DNA of 39,728 bases from Thraustochytrium sp. TN22. Its lineage: Eukaryota; Sar; Bigyra; Thraustochytrida; Thraustochytriidae. The notes below the pieces were generated by a model. That model was not told the origin of the DNA, did no database searches, and was given only the letters and a program-made list of their open reading frames with translations. Location of the stretch: the NCBI GenBank assembly GCA_013306675.1, contig JABLUY010000295.1, positions 1-39,728 of the forward strand. Reading direction: 5' to 3'. Below are positions 31,959-39,728 of this stretch, in pieces. Both the position numbers and the translations under genes were made by a program. The number at the start of each line of letters is the position of its first letter. Within the stretch, counting starts at the first letter, position 1.

Positions 31959-33984
31959 ATGAGCCTGGCGCGCAACCATGTCTTCGGCATGTACCGCGAC
32001 ACGTCGCTGGAGGGCGAGACGCGGCGACGCGCGCTGGAGCGCAAGCGCGCGGCGGTCGAGGAGCGGCGCCTCGAGGAGGCCGAACGGCGTCTGCGCGAGA
32101 AAGAGCGCGAGGAGCGCGAGGCCAACGCGCTGGCGCTCAAGATGAAGCTGCGCCAGCTGGACCGCCAGCAGCGCGCCATGGAGGCGGCCGTGCGCAAGGA
32201 CGCAGCGCGCCTCGTGCAGCAAACCTGGCGCGCCTGGCGCGACTGGAAGGCAATATGCCTCGCGACGCTCGTGCTCGACTCCGTGCTCGTGCTGCAGCGC
32301 GCCGCGCGCGGTCGCCAGGCGCGCCGCGAATTGCAGCTGCGCGTGCTCGTGCGCCAGACGCGGTGCGCCGTGCAGGCGCAGCGCCTGGCACGGGGCCGAC
32401 TTGCGCGGCGCTGGCTGGCCCATGCGCGTGCAAGACGGCGCGGAGCTGCCACGCGTGTGCAGGCCTGGGCCCGCGGACGTAGCGCCCGCATGCTGGCCGC
32501 GGCACGACGCGCGACCCAGGCTGCCACGCGCTTGCAGTGCGCCGTGCGTAGCTTCCGCGCGCGAGAGAGGGCGAGTGCCATGCGCGTGTACGTGGAGCGC
32601 CGCCGTGCCGAGGCGCGCGAGCGCGCGTGTATGGCGGTCGAGGACGCCGCCTCGACGGCCATGGAGCACGAGGAGCGCGAGCGCGCGCTCATGGCCGAGG
32701 AGGACGCCGAGAGCCGCCGCTGGCGCGCGCATCTGCGCAAGGTACAGGCTGAGCAGGATGGTATCCCGCTGTTGCCGTGGCGGCGGCGCAAGAGTGACTT
32801 TGGCGGCCTGGTTGCGGAGCAGCGTCGTGAGCGCCGTCGCGCTCGGGCGCGCTCCGAGAAGCTCAAGGCCGCTGAGGAGGAGCGCCTCGCACAGCAGCGC
32901 CGCGTATCGATGCTTCGTATCGAGAAGGAGCGGCATCTGGCCCTGCGCAAGGCGCTGCGCAACAAGGAGAAGGAGCGTCAGGCGCTGCTTGAGGCGGAGG
33001 CCCGCGAGCGTGCGACGCAGGAGGAGCGCCAGAAGGAGGCCGACCAGCGCCAGCGGGACCAGGAGTCCCAACGGGCTCGTGTTCACCTGCAGCAAGTGCA
33101 GCAGCAAGAGCAGCAGCAGCAGCAGCAGCAGCAAGAGCACGAGCAGCAACCGCAACCGCAACAGCATCAACAGCACCCGCCGACCGAGGTGGGCGACACC
33201 TCGGCGTGCAGTCGCGAGACGCGCAAACGCCTGCAGGCGCTGATTGACGAGAACGAGCGCGAGCAGCGCGAGCTGCGAGCTGCGGCGAAGCGACGCATGG
33301 AAGACTTCAAACAGCGCGACGGCGAGAGGCTGAAGCGCATTCGGGAACGCGCCGCGCGCCGGGCACGCGTGGCCGTGGCCGAGGAGCGCCAGCGGCAGGT
33401 TCAGGAGCAGGAAAAGCACCAGGAGCGTGAGGAGCTCAAGCGCGAGCGCGCCGCCCAGCACGAACGCGAGCGGCAGGCACGCATTGCGCGCGTGCAGCAG
33501 CGCAAGCGCAAGGAGGAGCGCGAGCGGCGTCTGCAGGCACAACAGCAAGTGGAGGAGGAGAAGCGACGGAAGGAGGAGATGCAGCGCAAGGCAGACCGCC
33601 TGCGCCGCAAGTGTGCACGACGTCACATGGCCGAGCCGTCTCCAGGCGGTTCGTCGCGAGTCGTGTCGGTCTCGGTGGTGGCCTTGGACAATGCCGGCGG
33701 CAAGGCACGCTTCACGGGCAGGGCGGCGAAGCAGCAGCAAGGGGTTTTGCCTACGCCTGGGCGCAAGAGCGATGGCACGCGGCGGCGGCCAAGACAGCAT
33801 CCCAAATTGCAGCAATTGGCTGGGAAACAAACTCAGCTCCGTGAGCGGCAGCGCGAGCGCGAGCGCGAGCGCAACGCGAATCAGGTGCTCGACATTTTGA
33901 GCAACGCGCAGGACCTCTCCCTGCCACCTATTGACCAGCTTCGGGGCAAGAACGACCCGCTTGCGCGGGCTCTCCAGTGGAAGA

Positions 33985-34025
<41 letters not shown>

Positions 34026-34817
34026 GAAAAGCAGCGGATGAACGAGAGGGAGCTTGAGGACGACGAGCTCGAGGTCGAGCATGGGCTGTCGCGCGACTCG
34101 CGGTCTGTCCGCACGCCTCTGCTGGCGGCAACGCGGCCCGAGGCGCCGACGGCCGGGCCCGAGGCCTCGCCGAGCCTGGCGTCGTCTCGGTCGTCCTTTG
34201 CTGACGACGCAAGCGCGAGCGCGAGCGCGAGCGGCGCGGGCAGCCTGGCCGGCCAGAGCGCCTCGGGCGGCCTCTTTGAGCGCCTCATCCAGGAGGGCAC
34301 GAGTCCAGTTCGGCAGCGTCGCTTCGGCCACCCGCAGCGCCAGCTGCACGAGGGCTCGGCCTCGAGCGAGGGAGACCGCGATGACTCCAACAGCCACTGG
34401 CAGAGCCCGGGGCGGAAGCAGAAGCGGGATGACGGAGACAAGGCCGCCTTCGACTCTGAATACTCGGAGGACGACGACGGCGAGGCCAGCGCCTCTGCGT
34501 ACGAATCGGACGACTTCGACTCGGACGAGGACATGCAGCAGAGCACCGAGGCCCTCCGTAACGACATCAAACTTACCGTCTTCCGACGCAGCGAGAGCAG
34601 CAGCCAGGGCAGCACAGGTAGTGCTGCAAGCAGGGCGGATGGCTCGCCCCAGCAGGAGACGGACCAGGACGACTTTAACGAGGAGGACGAGGACGATGGC
34701 GCGTCAGACCCAACGGAGACGGACGACTTCAAGCGCAATGCCGCGGCACGCGTCATCCAACTTGCGTTTCTGCGTTATTCACTCGCGACGCTGGAGCTGG
34801 AGGACGACGATGACTAA
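31959..34817 (+). CDS. IQ-motif, coiled-coil, polyglutamine protein
   Basis: 952 aa from the ATG at 31959; an in-frame ATG at 31755 would add 68 Arg/Ala-rich residues. Residues 15-80 are a charged coiled coil. About five IQ-like calmodulin-binding segments follow at about 85-210 (LVQQTWRAWRDW, VLQRAARGRQARREL, VQAQRLARGRLARRW, RVQAWARGRSARM, RLQCAVRSFRARE), as in myosin necks. Residues 290-560 are a long Glu/Arg/Gln-rich coiled coil with a polyQ tract. A second polyQ tract precedes an acidic, Ser-rich C-terminus that ends with another IQ-like helix (ARVIQLAFLRYSLATLEL). No motor or catalytic domain is present. Such proteins are often cytoskeletal or ciliary scaffolds, but I do not recognise a named family. 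Confidence 0.85.
33088..33135 (+). repeat. CAG polyglutamine-coding repeat 1 in the IQ protein
   Basis: Mainly CAG codons interrupted by GTG, GAG and CAA encode a Gln run near residue 385 of the IQ/coiled-coil protein. Confidence 0.9.
33989..34030 (+). repeat. CAG polyglutamine-coding repeat 2 in the IQ protein
   Basis: Nine consecutive CAG codons followed by CAA/CAG encode about 12 Gln near residue 680 of the same protein. Confidence 0.9.
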
Positions 34818-36250
34818 TTTAGTCAGCCCAAGAGCCACCTGTCTCCAAGCAGAGAAGTTTTGTACTGCCTGCCTGCCTGCCTGACTGACTTACGGACTGA
34901 CAGATAGAAAAATGTAACACATGCAATCTCTGTGGCCACGCCACCTGCACCTGCACTATGCAGGACCAAGCGAGCCGGCTGCATTTACAGTTAGCGCACA
35001 AGGCTCCCAGAAAGCAGCCCCCCCCCCCCCCCACGGAGGAAGCATGCAGCTTCTTGCGAGGCCTGAGAGGTAGAAGCGTGACATTGGCACGTCTCAGTGA
35101 CATCTACGATGCTCCCTTCCGAGACGGTCGTGCACTCGAAAGATATTCAGGCTGCGGCTCGCGGACCCGAACGGGCCCCAGCTTCCTGCCAGGCGCTGCC
35201 AGGCCCTGCGAGCGCTGCCAGCTGGCCAGATTGGTGGTGGCGGTGACGCGAGAGAGCAAGAAGCACGCAGAAACGAGCGCACGCTTCCGAGCTGGCTGGC
35301 TGGCAGGCTGCCCTCAGGCTGCCTTGAGCGAGCGCAGCGAAGCGAAACGGCACCGCTGCACCGCACACACGTATTCATCTGAACCAATGCAACGCACTGC
35401 ACGGCACTGGCAACGGCCGGCAACGCACGTGAACGCCGTGAACGCGTCACACACGTCACACACGCAAAGATACCAAAGATCGATGGTTGCTGATCAAATC
35501 CCGGCGGCTGCACGACGGCTGCACGGCGATGGAAAGAGTGACGTGCACGGGCTCGGGCGTACTCGAGGCGACAAAAGGCAAGCCCGCCCTGGCTGCGTGA
35601 CCCCTCCTGGTCGTGCGCGCCTGCGTACAGTGCGTAGGCGCCAGAGCGGGTCTGGCGTTGAATTCACAAGACCCCGAGGTCCGCAAGGCAGACCAGACAC
35701 CGCGAGGCGCGGTAAGCCTTGGCTCGTAGGATCTCCAACCCACTGGCAGTCCGACTCGAGTAGTTAGTCCTACGGACCAGGTATCCCCGTTTACGGCGTT
35801 GGCGCGCGGATGTGACTTTGGACTCCCCAGGGTGGTGTCTGGCTGTCACTGCCTGTCAGTTGGGCCGGTGGCCTGATTTGCTGCTTACCTTAGTTACGGC
35901 CCCGTTGTTGTCTTGGCTGCGCTAACATGATCAAACTGTAGGTTGTGTTTGCGTGCGTTGCTTCAAGACGTTTGTGTTTGCGTTGCTTCAAGAATCAAGA
36001 CTGAAGAATCGTAAACTGCGGGATCCTGGGGCGGCCAACTGCATCATGATAGCAGAAGAAACGCAGCCAGGTGAGGTGGTGTTGGGCGCGTGCTCGGCGC
36101 GACTGCGACTACCCACCCGAGCAGCAGCACTGCAAAAGGTGATGTGCCGTCTTGTCAAGACTCGGCGACCACTCGGCGACCACTCGGCGTTCGGCCGCGT
36201 CGCGACGCGCAAGCGCAACATCAGCAAGCACGATGTTTTTGCATTGCATT
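34818..36250. other. Intergenic region between the IQ protein and the transposon
   Basis: About 1.4 kb without a supported gene. It holds a CCTG/CTGA tetranucleotide run (34865-34890), a run of 15 C (35018-35032), a near-perfect 27-bp tandem pair TGTGTTTGCG...TTGCTTCAAGA (35944-35995) and an 11-bp ACTCGGCGACC repeat (36160-36189). A plus-strand frame at 34958-35767 has no recognisable content. Confidence 0.5.
35018..35032. repeat. Homopolymer run of 15 C
   Basis: Fifteen consecutive cytosines lie in non-coding DNA. Together with the G10 run at 22824-22833, it is a site where assembly length may be unreliable. Confidence 0.9.
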
Positions 36251-36252
36251 AA

Positions 36253-37230
36253 GCTCGCGGACGAGCTCGCGGACGAGCTCCCCGCGAAGGAGCGCCGAGC
36301 TACGCGGCGGCTCGCGGGGCAGGGTGGCGGCTCGCGTGCGGCTCAGGCAGACTCTTCCACCAAGGGATCGGAGAAGTTTGGCGTTCGCGCGGAAGGGGGA
36401 GGGACAAGGCGCCCCAGCTGGTGGTCGTTAGGCTGGCGCCGAGCGAGCGCTCCTTCTCCATTGACAATGGCAGCTCGCAGCGGGCAGGCTCTCGTGGTAC
36501 TGGCGGCGCGCGAAAGTGCCAGTGCCTGATTCCATGGTGCAGAAGTCTGCCAGAGCCGCCTTCATCGGTCTTCTCATCGGTGACACGCACGAGCCGGACA
36601 AGCTTCGACAACCCTGAGGACCGCGAGGCGGACCAGGCGGCTCGCGAGTACATCTTCGCAAAGCTTGGTCGGCCTTCCGTTGCAGCAACCACGAACATGC
36701 GATTCAATCAACACCACTTTCACCCGACCTCGTTCGTGGCGATCAAGCACGCCAGGGGCACGAGGCGCTGGAAGCTCAAGCCTGTGCAGCATGTGAGAGT
36801 TTCTGAGACGCGGCAGGCGCCGTTGCCAGCAGAGGAACCTAGCTGGAATGGAGCTCGATGGGTACTGCGCGCCGAGGAGTCTCTTGAGACACCGAACGAG
36901 TTGAGAATGCTCGCTTCACATGTCCAGGAGCCCGCCGCGGTCGAGACCGGCGCGGAGACGGCTCGAAGAGCTCGCGCACGGGCGCAAGACCCTGACAGTG
37001 TCGCAGACGCGGAGCGCCAAGCGGAGTCGCGCGTCAACGCAGTCCGCGCGTTGGATGCTGCGGCTCGGCTCGAGGATTCTCTGGCTGAGCAAAGGCGAAC
37101 TGCCGCACGTGCCGCAAGCGAAGCCACGCATGCCGCTCCGCGGAGGCAGCACTGGAAGACTGCCTGGCCACGACCGCAGCAAGCCTGGGCGCCATGGAGG
37201 CTTCGCATCGCGATGCGATGGTCAACATGA
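36253..37230 (+). pseudogene. Upstream frame of the transposon protein: THAP-like zinc-finger segment and coiled coil, out of frame with the DDE domain
   Basis: The frame is open from the stop at 36250-36252 to 37230, but its first ATG is at 36697, so the true start is unclear. A segment KCQC-LIPW-C, then about 55 residues, then MRFNQHHFHPTSF and RRWKLKPVQHV (about 36517-36800) has the layout of a THAP finger (C..C, W/F core, ..HF, LKP). The usual third Cys position before HF is Asn. After it comes an Ala/Arg/Glu-rich helix (36940-37125). The adjacent frame continues the same kind of helix (SAEAALEDCLATTAASL) directly into the transposase at 37194. The two were therefore probably one protein, broken by a -1 shift around 37120-37145 or joined by splicing. 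Confidence 0.5.
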
Positions 37231-38684
37231 CCAAAAAGCTGTCAGCAGCGGAGACGGTCGCACAACACGCACAGGCCTCAAACAACGACTACAAGGTCGC
37301 GTACCAGAACGCGGCCAAGCTGGCCGCAGATCGGGCCCTCGAGAACAATCGACTTCGTGAGCTGCTCGCGGCCCAGATGGAGTCAGCGCGGGTCCAGATG
37401 GAGTCAACGCGTCGCCTGCAGCAATTGCTGGACGCAACGATGGCTGCAGAGCGAGCCCAAGCGAAGGAGAAGGAGGATTTAAAGGCCGCGGTTGCCGCTC
37501 TGACCGAAAATGAGCACGATCGGCCCCGACTTCGCTGGGAGACCTTCAAGAACAACAAGAAGCTGGTTGCGGGCTTCCGCAATCTCACCGGCCTACCCTC
37601 GGTCACGATTTTAGAGAAGCTCCGCGTTTTGCTGGTTGCAATCGGGGCAGAGAGGGCTGAGCACCTGCCGCAGGCCGAGCGAACCTGGCGGGAATTCGAC
37701 CGCCGTTGCGCAAAAATGAAAACGGACGGCTCGGACTCGGACTTGGACTCGGACTCGGACTCGGCAGAGCCGCCGATCAAGCGCCGTTTGGTGATGAGCG
37801 ACTTTGCATCCAGCTCCACGAGCGTCTCGATGAGCGACCTCTCCACCGCTTCGGACGAGTCGACACGGCTCACCTTCGCCGATAAGCTCCTCGTTGGCCT
37901 GATCACCATGCGAACCGGCCTCGGCCAGCAAGAGGTGGCGTCTTTGTTCGGCATCGATCAAGGTACGGTCTCGCAAGTCTTCGAGATGATCGTGATGGCG
38001 CTCTACACACTCTTCAACCGCTTCGTCTTTCCCCCGCCCACGGCAGAGATGCTCCGGGATACATGCCCGGACAATTTGCGGCAGCGCAACACGAACAGCA
38101 GCTACCTGCTTGACGTGTGCGAACTTGAGGTACAGGTTCCGACCGACCCTGAAGTGCACGCCGCTACATGGAGCAAAGACAAGGCTCGCAACACCGCCAA
38201 GCTCCTCGTGGCTGTCTCCCCAAGCGGACGCATCGCGTGGACGTCTGAAGCCTACCCAGGGCGCATCACTGACGGTGACCTGGCCAGATTGTCCGGCTTC
38301 CATGGAGTCTGTGGGCACCGCGGCCAGTCCGCGATGGCTGACAAGGACTTTCTCATGCAGAACGAGCTCGCGCTTTACGACACATACCATTATGTCCCGT
38401 CGAATCGATCTCACAGGCAGCCCGTCCTGACGCCGGAGGACACGATCATGACTCTCAAGACCGCGAACAACCGTGCACATGCTGAGCGCGCTCTCAGTCT
38501 CGTCAAGGAGTACAAGTGGCTCACCTCGACCATCAGCCTACACCAGCTGGACTTGATCACGCCCGTGTTCTCGGTCGCGAGTTGGTTGGTGTCCTTCGCA
38601 ACATGACCATGAACGGAGGCAGAGGCTCATCTTCATCTTTGTTGTTTTCGCTCATCCACTTGATTATTTTCGGAGGGAGCTCGT
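36272..38684 (+). mobile_element. PIF/Harbinger-like DNA transposon (boundaries tentative)
   Basis: The interval includes the THAP-like segment and the DDE transposase. Candidate terminal repeats are GACGAGCTCCCCGCGAA (36272-36288) and TTCGGAGGGAGCTCGTC (38668-38684), which match in 15 of 17 positions as inverted repeats. Both are flanked by GCG, which fits the 3-bp target duplications of this superfamily, although TTA/TAA is usual. Because the region is GC-rich, the ends are tentative; the transposase itself is certain. Confidence 0.5.
37194..38606 (+). CDS. DDE transposase of the PIF/Harbinger (DDE_Tnp_4) superfamily
   Basis: 470 aa from the ATG at 37194; the coding sequence probably began further upstream in the original element. 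Residues 1-115 are coiled coil. A helix-turn-helix (LTFADKLLVGLITMRTGLGQ, then VASLFGIDQGTVSQVF) at about 222-262 matches the HTH found before DDE_Tnp_4. The nuclease core follows: first Asp in YLLDVCELEV (Asp307), second in GRITDGDL (Asp360 or Asp362), an ADKDF motif, and the Glu in NNRAHAERAL (Glu431), then KEYKWL. All catalytic positions are present and the frame is uninterrupted through the domain, so the element may be young. An Asp/Ser stretch (DSDLDSDSDS) precedes the HTH. It catalyses excision and integration of the element. Confidence 0.88.
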   Translation: MEASHRDAMVNMTKKLSAAETVAQHAQASNNDYKVAYQNAAKLAADRALENNRLRELLAAQMESARVQMESTRRLQQLLDATMAAERAQAKEKEDLKAAVAALTENEHDRPRLRWETFKNNKKLVAGFRNLTGLPSVTILEKLRVLLVAIGAERAEHLPQAERTWREFDRRCAKMKTDGSDSDLDSDSDSAEPPIKRRLVMSDFASSSTSVSMSDLSTASDESTRLTFADKLLVGLITMRTGLGQQEVASLFGIDQGTVSQVFEMIVMALYTLFNRFVFPPPTAEMLRDTCPDNLRQRNTNSSYLLDVCELEVQVPTDPEVHAATWSKDKARNTAKLLVAVSPSGRIAWTSEAYPGRITDGDLARLSGFHGVCGHRGQSAMADKDFLMQNELALYDTYHYVPSNRSHRQPVLTPEDTIMTLKTANNRAHAERALSLVKEYKWLTSTISLHQLDLITPVFSVASWLVSFAT

Positions 38685-39675
38685 CGCGCCGCACGTTTTG
38701 CAGCTGGCGCTCGGCCGAGCTGCGCTCGTGATTAGGGGCTGCTGCGCCGTGGGTCGGGTGTCGAGCGACGCGAAAAGGAAGGCGACAACGGTATGCCGGC
38801 CCGGCACGGACTGGAACTGGTTGCGGCTGGAGATGGCCGCCGCCTGCCAGTGGCACTGGGTCGGCGTAAGCTGAAAAAAATCAAATCAGGAGTGGGTACA
38901 GCTCTGCATTTTCTCTCGCTGCCGCTGCCAGCGTTCCGCAAAAGTCCCAGGTTCATGGCTGGGCAGGCCAGCCTAACTACTTGCCAGTGCCAGTCGCGCG
39001 TGGGTAGCCATCGCCGGCGCTCGCACAGCGTTGCACTGCAGAGTCTCGCAAGTACGCGACGGCGACCTCGTGCGTGCGCAGTGCAGCACTGGCCAAGGCA
39101 GTGCAGGTGGGCAGCCTCGTCACGTCATGCTCACTCCCGCTCTCACTGCAGGCTGCGCCGCGACCCCAGGTCCGTGGTGTGGCGCCACTCGCCCCCTCGC
39201 ACGGGCCGCACCGGGTCGCCGTGCTCGGCACTCCCTCTTGGGACACATCGAGTAGCGTCACTCTGATCTCATCATCTCCAGCCTGAAACTCCAGCCGTCA
39301 CGGTCTGCAGCGAGCTCGCTTCGGCCACGGGCCGGCACGCCGCTGCAGCACTGCAGGCAGCAGGCGCAGCACTGGCGGGCAGCAGGCGCAGCACTGGTGA
39401 TGGCGGGCAGCGGCTGTCTGCGCTCCAGGTCCCGTCCGCCGCACTCCGCGCCCGTCCCGACCGGCCTTGTATACAACGCTGCGGCCTTGTATACAGCGCC
39501 GCGCTCGCCTCGCCTCGCCTCAGGCTTTCTCTCGCAGGTCGCAGAGGCCCTTGCCGCCGCACAATCCGGGCCTCGCGGGTCTTGTCTCGCGCTCGCCTGC
39601 TTCGCCGCGGGGCCGCGCGCGCCGCCGCCGCGCTGGCGTCGTCGGCGTGCTCCGCGCTGCCGCGCTCGCCGCCGG

Positions 39676-39727
<52 letters not shown>

Positions 39728-39728
39728 C
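38607..39728. other. Right-end intergenic region
   Basis: 1.1 kb without a supported gene. It contains GCAGTGCAG-type CAGT/CTGCAG repeats (39000-39120 and 39340-39400), a duplicated GCGGCCTTGTATAC unit (39464-39500) and the terminal GGCA microsatellite. Short frames on both strands show no domain. Confidence 0.5.
39674..39728. repeat. (GGCA)n microsatellite at the window edge
   Basis: About 13.75 perfect GGCA units run to the last base of the window, so its full length is unknown. The sequence may end here because the repeat could not be assembled through. Confidence 0.97.

Noticed and set aside
31692-34397. Minus-strand frame of 901 codons with many leucines
   Set aside because: Antisense to the CAG-rich IQ/coiled-coil gene; the leucine runs are the complement of polyglutamine codons, not membrane segments.
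34958-35767. Plus-strand frame of 269 codons
   Set aside because: Includes translation of the poly-C run and has no recognisable domain or composition of a real protein.

Overview
The window is nuclear DNA from a GC-rich, intron-poor microbial eukaryote. Its genes encode a Rpn8-type proteasome lid subunit, mitochondrial COQ10 and HMG-CoA lyase, an ArfGAP, a PX/PH/TKL kinase, a type II membrane sulfotransferase and an FET-like RNA-binding protein. Every recognisable gene is a single uninterrupted reading frame, usually with a CCATGG-like start context. A protein with five tandem C-x4-C-x9-C-x2-H 'WRKY19-like' fingers is typical of stramenopiles (oomycetes and relatives). A stramenopile, perhaps a labyrinthulomycete, is my best guess, but this is inference and a haptophyte or other alga is not excluded.

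Layout. 1-6860 holds two tandem NLR-like genes. The first is cut by the window edge and only its C-terminal WD40 repeats remain. The second is complete and encodes TIR, NACHT, winged-helix and about 14 WD40 blades. They are separated by 1.7 kb without a convincing gene. 7644-19165 holds housekeeping and signalling genes: RRM protein (+), WD/helical protein (-), COQ10 (+), ArfGAP (-), PX-PH-TKL kinase (+) and a GNAT-like polyQ protein (+). 19644-31527 continues with a WRKY19-like zinc-finger protein (-), a secretory JmjC protein (+), a TPR-villin headpiece protein (-), HMG-CoA lyase (+), a sulfotransferase (-) and RPN8 (+). 31959-34817 is a long IQ/coiled-coil/polyQ protein (+). 36250-38690 is a PIF/Harbinger-like DNA transposon with an intact DDE domain and a frame break upstream of it. 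The right edge is a (GGCA)n microsatellite.

Genes mostly alternate in strand. They form tail-to-tail pairs with 36-480 bp between stop codons and head-to-head pairs that share 0.36-2.2 kb intergenic regions. These intergenic regions are full of microsatellites.

The most interesting system is the tandem TIR-NACHT-WD40 locus. Its WD40 repeats are near-identical at the DNA level with an exact 120-bp period. They vary at a handful of positions in each blade, and each of the two paralogues has its own linker signature. This is the pattern known from fungal HET-E/HNWD allorecognition STAND proteins, here joined to a TIR domain that keeps the candidate NADase glutamate. Other notable points are an ArfGAP lacking its arginine finger, a TPR protein ending in a villin headpiece, and a PX-PH-TKL-ARM kinase.
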